Source of the DNA: JALZAA01 sp035316025
GTDB lineage: Bacteria; Actinomycetota; Acidimicrobiia; IMCC26256; JACDBD01
DNA length: 43,087 nt
Assembly: GCA_035316025.1 (NCBI GenBank)
Contig: DATFXL010000013.1
Span: forward strand, 1-43,087
Direction: 5' to 3'
The notes under the pieces are model-generated. The model was not told where the DNA came from. It did not search any database and worked only from the letters and a program-made list of their open reading frames with translations. The position numbers and the translations under genes are program-made. Position 1 is the stretch's first letter, and each line of letters opens with the position of its first letter. This document shows, in pieces, positions 6,450 to 14,328 of the stretch.

Positions 6450-7793
6450 CTATCCGGGCCCGTTCGCGGAGCTCGTCGGCTCCCCGTCGGCCACGACGAA
6501 CTCGCGGAAGCGCCGCACCCCGGATTCGGGGATGCGAGCGCGGACGCGGGTCTCCCGGTCGCCGTGCACCTCGACGAGCACGTCCCCTTCGCGATGCAAC
6601 GCGGCGACGACGTCGCCCCGCTCGTAGGGGACGGCGAGCTCCACGACGGGATCGAGCGCCCGCAGGCGGGCGGCCATGGCCTCCTCGAGCTTCGGGACAC
6701 CCTCGCCCGTTGCCGCCGACACCGCCACCGCCTCGGCGTGGGCCGACAGCAGGTCGTCGACGACGCTCGGATCGGCGAGGTCGATCTTGTTGACCGCAAG
6801 CAGCTCGGGGCGGTCGGCGGCCCCGATGTCACGCAGGACGGCCCGTACGGCCTCGACCTGCTGCTCGGCGTCGGGGGCGCCGGCGTCGACGACGTGGACG
6901 AGCGTGTCGACCTGGGCGACCTCCTCCAACGTCGAGCGGAACGCCTCCACGAGCTGGTGCGGCAAGCGGCGGACGAACCCGACCGTGTCGCTGAGGAGCG
7001 CGATCTCGCCGCCGGGAAGCTGCAGGCGACGCGTTGTCGGATCGAGCGTCGAGAACAGCCGGTCCTCGACGAGGGCGTCGGCGCGTGTCAGCCGGTTCAG
7101 CAAGGTCGACTTGCCGGCGTTCGTGTACCCGACGAGCGACACCGTCGGGAGCTCGCGCCGCCGGCGGGCCTTGCGCTGGGTAGCGCGGGTCTTGGCGAGA
7201 CGCTCGAGCTCGGCTTCGAGCTTGTTCATGCGGCGCTGGATGCGGCGCCGATCGACCTCGAGCTGGGTCTCGCCCGGGCCGCGGGTGCCGATGCCGCCCG
7301 CCTGCTGGCTCAGCTCGGTGCCCCGGCCTCGCAGCCGCGGCAGCCGGTAGCGCAGCTGGGCCAGCTCCACCTGGACCATGCCCTCCTGGCTGCGGGCGTG
7401 CTGGGCGAAGATGTCGAGGATCAGGGCCACACGGTCGACGACGTCGCGCGCGAACTTCTTCTCCAGGTTGCGTTGCTGCGCCGGCGTCAGCTCGTCGTCG
7501 AACACGAAGACGTCGACGTCGAGCGCGTCGGCGAGGCCACGCAGCTCGTCGGCCTTCCCGGCGCCGATGTACGTGGCGGGATCGGGTGCATTGCGCCGCT
7601 GCAGCACGGACTCGACGGGATCGGCGCCGGCGGTGTCCGTGAGCTGGGCGAGCTCGGACAGGCTCGCTTCGGCCTCGTCGAGCGACCGGGTGCCGGTGCC
7701 CGTACCGATCAGGAGCGCTCGTTGCTCGACGACACCGAAGTCGACCTCGGTCGCGGTGAGGCGACGACGCTGGCGGCCTTCGCGGTTGCTCAC
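6450..7793 (-). CDS. hflX: GTPase HflX
   Basis: Ribosome-associated GTPase that binds the 50S subunit and splits stalled or stressed ribosomes. 447 residues: N-terminal HflX domain with YIGAGKADEL (about 75-84), the RGRGTELSQQAGGIGTRGPGE linker region, coiled helix (about 180-212), then the G domain with G1 GYTNAGKS (222-229), G3 DTVG (269-272) and G4 NKID. A C-terminal ~60-residue alpha/beta extension is present. The GTG start shares GTGA with the dapF stop; no other start gives the family N-terminus without running far into dapF. Proximity to miaA echoes the miaA-hfq-hflX cluster of proteobacteria. Confidence 0.95.
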   Translation of the reverse strand: MSNREGRQRRRLTATEVDFGVVEQRALLIGTGTGTRSLDEAEASLSELAQLTDTAGADPVESVLQRRNAPDPATYIGAGKADELRGLADALDVDVFVFDDELTPAQQRNLEKKFARDVVDRVALILDIFAQHARSQEGMVQVELAQLRYRLPRLRGRGTELSQQAGGIGTRGPGETQLEVDRRRIQRRMNKLEAELERLAKTRATQRKARRRRELPTVSLVGYTNAGKSTLLNRLTRADALVEDRLFSTLDPTTRRLQLPGGEIALLSDTVGFVRRLPHQLVEAFRSTLEEVAQVDTLVHVVDAGAPDAEQQVEAVRAVLRDIGAADRPELLAVNKIDLADPSVVDDLLSAHAEAVAVSAATGEGVPKLEEAMAARLRALDPVVELAVPYERGDVVAALHREGDVLVEVHGDRETRVRARIPESGVRRFREFVVADGEPTSSANGPG

Positions 7794-8629
7794 CCGAGGG
7801 TCACCTCCGTGTCGAACACGTGCGTGACAGGGCCGCGCAGCCGGATCGTCTCGCCGAGGTCGACTTCGTGCACGCCGCCCGGGACTCGGACGTTCACGTG
7901 GTTGCCGACGAGCCCGCGCCGGTGGGCAACGGCAGCCGACGCGCACACGCCGGTGCCGCACGACAGCGTCTCGCCGACGCCGCGCTCCCACACCCGCATG
8001 CTGAGCTCGTCCTCGGCGCCGACGGCGACGAACTCGACGTTGGTGCGATTCGGAAAGCGGGCGTCGGTCTCCAGATGCGGGCCGTGCTGGGTGACGCGCG
8101 TCGTCCCCGGGTCGTCGACGAGCAGCACGAGGTGGGGGTTCCCCATGCCGGCGGCGTCGCCGTGGTAGGTGACGCCGTGGAACGTGACCTCGAGGTCGAA
8201 CGCGCTCGGGGCGTCGAGCGGAATGTCGGCCGGCTCGTACGTCACCCGGCCCATGTCGACGGTAGCGCCGACGAGCTCGCCCGTCCCCCGGTCGACGTCG
8301 AGCTCCACCTCCCGGCGTCCGCCGCCGGTGTCCACGACGAGGCGCTTCCCGTCGCCGAGACCCTCGCGGACCGCGACCCAGGAGAGACAGCCGATCCCGT
8401 TCCCGCTCATCTCGGCCGACCCGCCGTCGGCGTTGCGCAGCTCCATCGTGCAATCGGCGCCGTCCCGGCCCGGGAGGAGCGTGATGAGCCCGTCGGCGCC
8501 GATCCCCCGGTGGCGGTCGCACAGGCGCGCGGCAACCGCGGCATCGGGCCCCAGGCCGTCCGGTGCCGTCGTCACGAGGAAGTCGTTGCCGGCGCCATGG
8601 AGCTTCGAGAGCCGGAGGGGTCCGGTCAT
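7790..8629 (-). CDS. dapF: Diaminopimelate epimerase, first catalytic Cys replaced by Ser
   Basis: Interconverts LL- and meso-diaminopimelate, giving the cell-wall and lysine precursor. 279 residues with the two-fold pseudo-symmetric DapF architecture: KLHGAGNDF near the N-terminus, NADGG (67-71), GMGNPH (161-166) and SCGTGVCA with C224. The family uses two cysteines as acid and base. Here the motif usually read as MCGNG is MSGNG, with Ser75 in place of the first catalytic Cys, while C224 is intact and an additional C81 lies six residues on. The ATG start overlaps the miaA stop in ATGA, and the stop overlaps hflX. Identity of the family is firm; activity of the Ser form is uncertain. Confidence 0.92.
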   Translation of the reverse strand: MTGPLRLSKLHGAGNDFLVTTAPDGLGPDAAVAARLCDRHRGIGADGLITLLPGRDGADCTMELRNADGGSAEMSGNGIGCLSWVAVREGLGDGKRLVVDTGGGRREVELDVDRGTGELVGATVDMGRVTYEPADIPLDAPSAFDLEVTFHGVTYHGDAAGMGNPHLVLLVDDPGTTRVTQHGPHLETDARFPNRTNVEFVAVGAEDELSMRVWERGVGETLSCGTGVCASAAVAHRRGLVGNHVNVRVPGGVHEVDLGETIRLRGPVTHVFDTEVTLG

Positions 8630-9627
8630 GCGTCCCAGGTTGCCAGCAGCGTAGGCAGGACGGCGCACGGATTGTCGACGGCTCCGAGCCACGTGATCCG
8701 GGGGTCGCGCCGGAACCACATGCGCTGGCGGCGGGCGAAGGAGCGCGTCCGCCGGACTGCGGTCTCGAAGGCATCGTCCGGCGATGTCCCCTCCGAGAGC
8801 GCGGCGATGAGCTCCCGGTAGCCGATGGCCTGCGCTGCGGTGCGCGAGATGCGCGTCCCGTCGAGCAGCCGCTGCACCTCTTCGACGAGGCCGGCGTGGC
8901 GCATCGCCGCGAACCGAGCCGCGATGCGGGCATTCAGCGCGCCGCGTGGGATCCACACGCCGACGATTCGCACCGCGAACGCCGTCGAGCCGAACTGGTC
9001 GACCCCGGGCCCGGAGGAGGAGAACGGCTTGCCGGTGAGTCTGATCACCTCGAGCGCCCGCACGATCCGCCGCGCGTTGTGCGGGTCGATCTTCGTCGTC
9101 GCCTCGGGATCCCGCCGCCGCAGCTCGTCGTAGGCGGCGCCCACGCCGCCGGGCTCGGCCGTCCACGCCTCGAGCTCGGCCCGTAGATCGGGGTCCTCGG
9201 CGGGGAAGCGGAGGTCGTCGACGACGGCCTGCAGGTACAGGCCGGTCCCACCGACGAGGAGGGCGCGCTTGCCGCGCCCTTCGATTTCGGCGACGGCGGC
9301 ACGGGCTGCGACCTGGTGGCGGACCGCCGACCAATCCTCGGCCGGTTCGGCGACGTCGATCACGTGATGCGGGACGGCAGCGCGCTCGGCCGGCGACGGT
9401 TTGGCCGTGCCGACGTCGAGGCCGCGGTACACCTGCATCGAGTCCAGCGAGACGATCTCGACGTCGCCCAACGCGTGCGCGGCACCCAGCGCCAGCGCCG
9501 ACTTCCCCGATGCCGTGGGACCGACCAGGGCGAGGTGCGTGACCGTGACTAGACCACCGCCAGCGGGATCCGGGTTCGGCTGCCGCGGGCGGGCGCGACG
9601 ACTTTCACGGTCTCGCCGCGCAGCCAA
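8626..9627 (-). CDS. miaA: tRNA dimethylallyltransferase
   Basis: Adds a dimethylallyl group to N6 of A37 in tRNAs reading U-starting codons; MiaB then methylthiolates it. The P-loop GPTASGKS, LDSMQVYRGLDVGTAKP, and the NARRIVRALEV segment are all present. The homologous part begins at about VTHLALVGPTASGKS. No ATG, GTG or TTG lies close upstream in frame: the natural codon position is GTC, just after the miaB stop. The only in-frame start is TTG 9627, which adds ~26 arginine-rich residues and overlaps miaB by 79 bp without a ribosome binding site. I give that coordinate as the outer limit; the true start probably lies near 9545. The stop overlaps dapF (ATGA). Confidence 0.9.
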   Translation of the reverse strand: MAARRDRESRRARPRQPNPDPAGGGLVTVTHLALVGPTASGKSALALGAAHALGDVEIVSLDSMQVYRGLDVGTAKPSPAERAAVPHHVIDVAEPAEDWSAVRHQVAARAAVAEIEGRGKRALLVGGTGLYLQAVVDDLRFPAEDPDLRAELEAWTAEPGGVGAAYDELRRRDPEATTKIDPHNARRIVRALEVIRLTGKPFSSSGPGVDQFGSTAFAVRIVGVWIPRGALNARIAARFAAMRHAGLVEEVQRLLDGTRISRTAAQAIGYRELIAALSEGTSPDDAFETAVRRTRSFARRQRMWFRRDPRITWLGAVDNPCAVLPTLLATWDA

Positions 9628-10937
9628 TGCGGCGCGGCGTGCGTGATGCGGACGTCGACGAGCGCCCCCGGTTGGGCGGCGGCATCGGCGGCCGCGAAGT
9701 GGACGAGCTTGTTCTGGCGCGTGCGACCGGACACGACCGTCGAGTCCTTCTTCGACGGCCCGTCCACGAGCACCTCCTCGACCTTGCCGAGGCGCGCCTC
9801 GTGGCGACGGAGCGCGTTCCGCTCCACCACTTCAACCAGCCGGTGCATCCGGTCCTGGGTGACGTCGACAGGGACGCGCTCGTCGGTCATGTCGGCCGCG
9901 GGCGTACCAGGGCGGGGTGAGAACACGAACGTGTAAGCGGCGTCGTACTCCGCCTCGTCGACCACGTCGAGCGTCCGGCGGAAGTCCTCCTCGGTCTCGC
10001 CGGGGAAGCCGACGATGAGGTCTGTGGTCACGGCGAGATCCCGGATCGCGGCGCGGGCGGCGGCGAGCTTCTGGAGGTAGCGCTCGGCGCTGTAGCCGCG
10101 GTGCATGCGGGCCAAGGTGCGGTCGCTGCCCGCCTGAAGGGGCAGGTGCAGGTGCTCGCACACTGCGTCGGACTCGACCATCGCCGCGATCGTCTCGGGC
10201 CGGAGATCCTTCGGATGCGGCGACGTGTACCGGATGCGGCGGATCCCGCCCACGGCGTCGACCGCCCGCAGAAGATCGGCGAAACGTGGCGAGTACTGGC
10301 CGGCGCCGAGGTCCCGGCCGTACGAGTTCACGTTCTGCCCGAGCAGGGTGACCTCGGTGACGCCGTCGGCGGCGAGCTCCTCGACCTCGCGCACGATGTC
10401 ACCCAGGCGTCGGCTCACCTCGCGGCCGCGGACGATCGGGACGATGCAGAACGTGCACGAGTTGTCGCAGCCAATCTGGATCGTGACCCAGGCCGAGTGA
10501 GCGACGTCTCGTCGGGCGGGCAAGGCCGACGGGTACGCCTCGTGCTCCTCCAGGATCTCGACAATCGAACCTTCGAGTCGCGCCCGCTCCAGTAGCGACG
10601 GCGCGTGGGCGAGGTTGTGGGTGCCGAAGACGACGTCGACGTGGGCGGCGCGCTCCATGATGAGCTCGCGGTCCTTCTGGGCCAGGCAACCTCCGACAGC
10701 GATCTGAATGTCAGGTCGTCGCTCCTTGAGCTCCTTCGCCCGTCCGAGGTGGCCGTAGAGCTTGTTGTCGGCGTTCTCGCGCACGCAGCAGGTGTTGAAC
10801 ACGACCACGTCGGCCTGCTCGACGTCGTCGGTGGGCTGCATGCCCTCGGCGGCGAACAGCCCCGCGATCCGCTCGGAGTCGTGCTCGTTCATCTGACATC
10901 CGAACGTCCGGATGAAGAAGCGACGGGGCTCGGTCAT
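9549..10937 (-). CDS. miaB: tRNA-i6A37 methylthiotransferase
   Basis: Radical-SAM enzyme that converts i6A37 to ms2i6A37 in tRNA. 462 residues in three parts: an N-terminal UPF0004 domain whose cysteines C14, C50 and C84 bind the auxiliary 4Fe-4S cluster, the radical-SAM core with C157, C161 and C164 (CDNSCTFC), and a C-terminal TRAM RNA-binding domain (from about 385). It is distinguished from the paralogous rimO in this window by FGCQMNEHDSE and the longer spacing. The ATG at 10937 has TAGACT seven nt upstream and no ribosome binding site, which fits a leaderless message. miaA follows directly. Confidence 0.95.
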   Translation of the reverse strand: MTEPRRFFIRTFGCQMNEHDSERIAGLFAAEGMQPTDDVEQADVVVFNTCCVRENADNKLYGHLGRAKELKERRPDIQIAVGGCLAQKDRELIMERAAHVDVVFGTHNLAHAPSLLERARLEGSIVEILEEHEAYPSALPARRDVAHSAWVTIQIGCDNSCTFCIVPIVRGREVSRRLGDIVREVEELAADGVTEVTLLGQNVNSYGRDLGAGQYSPRFADLLRAVDAVGGIRRIRYTSPHPKDLRPETIAAMVESDAVCEHLHLPLQAGSDRTLARMHRGYSAERYLQKLAAARAAIRDLAVTTDLIVGFPGETEEDFRRTLDVVDEAEYDAAYTFVFSPRPGTPAADMTDERVPVDVTQDRMHRLVEVVERNALRRHEARLGKVEEVLVDGPSKKDSTVVSGRTRQNKLVHFAAADAAAQPGALVDVRITHAAPHWLRGETVKVVAPARGSRTRIPLAVV

Positions 10938-10944
10938 CCCGAAC

Positions 10945-10950
10945 AGTCTA
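10945..10950 (-). promoter_or_regulatory. -10 element of a leaderless miaB promoter
   Basis: TAGACT on the minus strand, seven nt (GTTCGGG) before the ATG. It would drive the miaB-miaA-dapF-hflX unit. No convincing -35. Confidence 0.5.
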
Positions 10951-11014
10951 CGGACGCCGCCGGCGGCGGCACCTTGTCGCCGACGCTCGCAAGGGCTTGC
11001 CCGACACCGGCCGC

Positions 11015-11602
11015 GTGACATACAGAACGGTGGTGGCCGTCGATTTCGAGCTCCGCACGCCGCGCCTCCTCCTCCGTCGATGGCGAAACGACGACCGGGA
11101 GCCCTTCGCCGCGCTCAACGCCGACCCGGTGGTGATGGAGCACTTCCCGAAGCCGCTGGACCGTGTCCAGAGCAACACTCTCGTCGACCGCATCGAACTG
11201 GGGCTCGAGGAGCGCGGGTGGGGGCTGTGGGCGGTGGAGGTGCCGGGCGATGCCTCGTTCGTCGGATTCGTCGGGCTCAACCCGGCGACGTTCGATGCCC
11301 CGTTCACGCCCGCCGTCGAGGTCGGCTGGCGCCTCGCTCGTGAGCACTGGGGTCACGGCTACGCGACCGAGGGCGCCCGGGCCGCGCTCGACTTCGGCTT
11401 CACGACGCTCGCGCTCGACGAGATCGTCTCGTTCACGACGCACGGGAACACCCGCTCGCGTCGGGTCATGGAACGCCTCGGGATGCGTCACGACGCCGCC
11501 GACGACTTCGACAACCCGAACGTCCCGCCGAGCGACCCGCTCCGCCCCCACGTGCTGTACAGACTCGACCGCGCGCGCTGGCCGCGCGCCGGGTCGCGGT
11601 AG
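11015..11602 (+). CDS. GNAT-family N-acetyltransferase (RimJ/RimL type)
   Basis: About 195 residues with the Acetyltransf_3 layout: an opening FELRTPRLLLRRWRNDD strand, then GWRLAREHWGHGYATEGARAAL, which contains the acetyl-CoA pyrophosphate-binding Q/R-x-x-G-x-G/A-like loop (HWGHGYATE), and VMERLGMRHD near the end. Members acetylate ribosomal protein N-termini, antibiotics or small amines; the substrate here cannot be read from the sequence. Start choice is uncertain: GTG at 11015, 11030 or 11033 are all possible and none has a clear ribosome binding site. It is divergent from miaB and lies 9 bp before the TauE-like gene, so the two are probably cotranscribed. These two genes take the place where recX often follows recA. 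Confidence 0.85.
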   Translation: MTYRTVVAVDFELRTPRLLLRRWRNDDREPFAALNADPVVMEHFPKPLDRVQSNTLVDRIELGLEERGWGLWAVEVPGDASFVGFVGLNPATFDAPFTPAVEVGWRLAREHWGHGYATEGARAALDFGFTTLALDEIVSFTTHGNTRSRRVMERLGMRHDAADDFDNPNVPPSDPLRPHVLYRLDRARWPRAGSR

Positions 11603-11611
11603 GGCCCCATC

Positions 11612-12334
11612 GTGCACGTCTCCCCTGCCGAGCTCGCCGTTCTCGCGCTGGTCGCCGCCACCGGCGGGGCGGTGCAAGGATCGATGGGCTTCGGGCAGAA
11701 CCTCGTGCTCGTGCCCGTCGTCGCGTTGGTGGTGCCGGAAGCCGTGCCCGGCGCGCTCGTGACGCTGGGCATCCCGATCACGTTGATCATGGTCGTGCGC
11801 GAGCGGCACGGCGTCGACCGTTCCGGTCTCGGATGGATCGTCCTCGGTCGCGTCCCCGGCACGGTCGTCGGCGTGGTGATCGTGGCGCTGGTCTCGGGCG
11901 ACCTCCTCGCCACCCTGGCGGGCTCAGCGGTGCTCGCGGGCGTCGCGCTCAGTCTGCTGGCGGGCCATGTGCCCGTGAACCGGGAGACGGCGACCACCGC
12001 TGGCGCGACGGCCGGGGTCCTCGGCACGACGGCCGCCATCGACGGGCCGCCGCTGGCTCTCCTCTACCAACGCCACCCGGGCGCCACGATCCGGTCCACG
12101 CTCGCCGGCGCGTTCCTCGTCGGCGCGGTCATGTCGTTCGTGGCACTTGCTGCCGCCGGCGAGGTGCACGGCTGGCAGCTCCTCCTCGCGCTTACGCTCG
12201 CCCCCGCGGTCCTCGTCGGGCTCGCCGGCAGCACGCTCCTGATCCGCTGGGTCGGCGAGCGCAGCCTGCGCCCGGCCGTCCTGATCCTCGTCACGATCGC
12301 CGGCGTGGCGGCGATCGTGCGAGGCGTGTCCTAG
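11612..12334 (+). CDS. TauE/SafE (TSUP) family membrane permease
   Basis: 240 residues, almost entirely hydrophobic, with about eight predicted transmembrane helices. The opening GGAVQGSMGFGQNLVLVPVV and the second-half repeat GVLGTTAAIDGPPLALLYQ correspond to the two internally repeated halves of TSUP proteins, which export sulfite, sulfoacetate or related organosulfur anions, or are uncharacterised. The start is GTG 11612, ten nt after the GNAT stop. Substrate unknown. It ends facing recA across a strong hairpin. Confidence 0.85.
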   Translation: MHVSPAELAVLALVAATGGAVQGSMGFGQNLVLVPVVALVVPEAVPGALVTLGIPITLIMVVRERHGVDRSGLGWIVLGRVPGTVVGVVIVALVSGDLLATLAGSAVLAGVALSLLAGHVPVNRETATTAGATAGVLGTTAAIDGPPLALLYQRHPGATIRSTLAGAFLVGAVMSFVALAAAGEVHGWQLLLALTLAPAVLVGLAGSTLLIRWVGERSLRPAVLILVTIAGVAAIVRGVS

Positions 12335-12345
12335 TCAGAGAGGTG

Positions 12346-12378
12346 GTGTGGGGGGCGGTCCAGGGCCGCCCCCCACAC
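12346..12378. terminator. Bidirectional terminator hairpin between TauE gene and recA
   Basis: A perfect 13-bp inverted repeat (GTGTGGGGGGCGG and its complement) around a seven-base loop, between convergent genes. There is no U tract on either side, as is common for actinobacterial terminators. Confidence 0.85.
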
Positions 12379-12407
12379 GCCTGCCTCCGGCGTTTCGTGG
12401 TGGTCCC

Positions 12408-13568
12408 TCAGGAATCGATCCCGAGGGTCTCCGCCGACTCCCCGGCGCGCTTGCCGTTGATGGACTTGCCGGACTTGCCGGCACCCTCGCCGTTCCCATC
12501 GGCCTTGCCGTTGCCCCTGCTGTTGGCTGGCCGGGCGGCGTCCTCCGGCTGCTCGGGCTGGTCGGGCTGGTCGCTCGAGGCGGGGTCGATGCCGACGGCG
12601 TCCTTGATCTTCTCGCTGATCTCGAACATCAGGTCGAGGTTCTCGGTCAGGAACTGCTTCGCCTTCTCGCGGCCCTGGCCGAGCTGCTCACCTTCGTAGG
12701 TGAACCACGCTCCCGACTTCTTGATGATGCCGAGATCGATGCCGACGTCGAGCAGCGAGCCCTCCCGACTGATGCCCTTGCCGTACATGATGTCGAACTC
12801 GGCCTGACGGAACGGCGGGGCCACCTTGTTCTTCGCCACCTTGACCCGGGCCCGGTTACCGATGACCTCGGTGCCGTCCTTGATCGCCTCGACCCGCCGG
12901 ATGTCGAGCCGCACCGTCGAGTAGAACTTCAACGCCCGGCCGCCCGGTGTGGTCTCGGGACTGCCGAACATCACGCCGATCTTCTCCCGCAGCTGGTTGA
13001 TGAAGATGCAGATCGTGCGCGACCGGTTGAGGTTGGCCGTGAGCTTGCGCAGCGCCTGGCTCATGAGCCGGGCCTGGAGACCGACGTGCGCGTCGCCCAT
13101 CTCACCTTCGATCTCGGCGCGCGGCACCAAGGCGGCCACCGAGTCGATCACGAGCACGTCGAGCGCGCCGGAGCGGATGAGCATGTCGGCGATCTCGAGC
13201 GCCTGCTCACCGGTGTCGGGCTGACTGATCAGCAGATCGTCGACGTTGACGCCGATCGCCGACGCGTACACCGGGTCCATGGCGTGCTCGGCGTCGACGT
13301 ACGCGCACACCCCACCGTTGCGCTGCGCCTCGGCCACCACGTGCATGGCCAGCGTGGATTTCCCCGACGCCTCCGGACCGAAGATCTCGACCACTCGCCC
13401 CCTCGGCAGACCGCCGATACCGAGCGCGATGTCGAGCGCGAGCGCGCCGGTGGGCACGGCGGCGACGCCGACATTGCCGTGCTCCCCCAGCCGCATGATC
13501 GAGCCCTTGCCGAACTGCTTCTCGATCTGGCTGACCGCCATCTCGAGGGCTTTGTCGTCGCGTTCCAC
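12408..13568 (-). CDS. recA: Recombinase RecA
   Basis: ATP-dependent DNA strand-exchange protein and coprotease for LexA. 386 residues; Walker A GPEASGKST at 64-72, the loop regions around EGEMGDAHVGLQARLMSQALRK and SPETTPGGRALKFY, and no intein. The C-terminal ~55 residues after the conserved core are low-complexity (Pro/Gln/Glu then Gly/Lys/Asn-rich), longer than in many RecAs. The GTG start is preceded by GGAGGG at seven nt. A LexA box sits in its promoter. recX does not follow; the downstream neighbour is a convergent gene. Confidence 0.98.
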   Translation of the reverse strand: MERDDKALEMAVSQIEKQFGKGSIMRLGEHGNVGVAAVPTGALALDIALGIGGLPRGRVVEIFGPEASGKSTLAMHVVAEAQRNGGVCAYVDAEHAMDPVYASAIGVNVDDLLISQPDTGEQALEIADMLIRSGALDVLVIDSVAALVPRAEIEGEMGDAHVGLQARLMSQALRKLTANLNRSRTICIFINQLREKIGVMFGSPETTPGGRALKFYSTVRLDIRRVEAIKDGTEVIGNRARVKVAKNKVAPPFRQAEFDIMYGKGISREGSLLDVGIDLGIIKKSGAWFTYEGEQLGQGREKAKQFLTENLDLMFEISEKIKDAVGIDPASSDQPDQPEQPEDAARPANSRGNGKADGNGEGAGKSGKSINGKRAGESAETLGIDS

Positions 13569-13671
13569 GATGGAACCCTCCGTCTCTTCTCTTGCATCGC
13601 TCTCTGGATGCGGTTCGGACCGGGGAAGTGCCGTGAGGGGAACCTACGGCAGGGGTATGACAGCTACCTCT

Positions 13672-13714
13672 GATGCCGTCCGGCATCGGTACCTCGGGTG
13701 GACGCGACACCCGA
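13672..13714 (-). promoter_or_regulatory. Two hairpins in the recA leader
   Basis: TCGGGTG/CACCCGA (13694-13714, seven-base loop) and GATGCC/GGCATC (13672-13687, four-base loop) follow one another near the 5' end of the predicted recA mRNA, which has a leader of about 150 nt. They may affect stability or translation; no known riboregulator was recognised. Confidence 0.4.
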
Positions 13715-13727
13715 ATGACACGCCTGT

Positions 13728-13756
13728 AACTTAGCCCGAACACCCGTTCGGTGCAA
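13728..13756 (-). promoter_or_regulatory. Predicted recA promoter
   Basis: Minus strand -35 TTGCAC (13756..13751), a 17-bp spacer and -10 TAAGTT (13733..13728). The LexA box fills the spacer adjoining the -35, so LexA and RNA polymerase should compete directly. Confidence 0.65.
13737..13750. promoter_or_regulatory. LexA (SOS) box of recA
   Basis: CGAACACCCGTTCG matches CGAACRNRYGTTYG at 13 of 14 positions and is palindromic in its outer five bases. It lies within the recA promoter spacer. Confidence 0.88.
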
Positions 13757-13773
13757 GGGTTTCGCGAGAGCGC

Positions 13774-14328
13774 TCAGCTCAGCGGGATGCGCGCCCGGGC
13801 CGTGTACTCCGAACCGCCCCGTCCCGGCTTGCTCCGGAAGAGCACGACCTCCTCCGCCATCCACGCCCGCCCGACCGGCCCCGCCCCGAGCGCGGCGACG
13901 ACCGCGCGCAGGTCGGCGGGCGCCTTGAGCCGGGCGAGGGTGAGGTGAGCGTGGTACGGGCGCGCCTCGGGCGGGTGGCCGATCGGTGCGAGGAGTGAGC
14001 CCATCGCCGCCGCCAGCTGCACGAGCAGCGGGTTGCCTTCGCGCACACCCAGCCACAGCACCCGGCCCCGCCGCTCGGTCGGGAATGCGCCGGCCGCGCC
14101 GAGCTGCACCGGCGCGCCTCGTACGGCGAGCGGCTCCAGGGCGCCGGCGACGGCGGCGAAGTCGACCTTGTTGCCGAGGAACTGCAAGGTCAGGTGCCAC
14201 TGCGGGCGCGAGGTGCGCCGAGCGGTGGTCGGCACGTCGATCGACGCCGCGACGGCGTCGACGGCGTCCAGCACGTCGTCGGGCGGGACCACGGCAACGA
14301 AGGCCCGGCCCACCACGGGCTCGGTCAT
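13774..14328 (-). CDS. thpR: RNA 2',3'-cyclic phosphodiesterase
   Basis: 2H phosphoesterase (LigT/ThpR family) of 184 residues. The two signature motifs are present as H45-L-T-L and H128-L-T-L, spaced as in the family. Members hydrolyse RNA 2',3'-cyclic phosphates to 2'-phosphates; the in vivo role is unclear. The ATG overlaps the cinA stop in ATGA. It is the last gene before the recA promoter, so recA may also receive readthrough from this operon. Confidence 0.9.
   Translation of the reverse strand: MTEPVVGRAFVAVVPPDDVLDAVDAVAASIDVPTTARRTSRPQWHLTLQFLGNKVDFAAVAGALEPLAVRGAPVQLGAAGAFPTERRGRVLWLGVREGNPLLVQLAAAMGSLLAPIGHPPEARPYHAHLTLARLKAPADLRAVVAALGAGPVGRAWMAEEVVLFRSKPGRGGSEYTARARIPLS

Noticed and set aside
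6132..8168. 678-codon plus-strand frame opposite dapC, hflX and dapF
   Set aside because: Antisense shadow; low-complexity Arg/Gly/Ala product and clear genes on the other strand.
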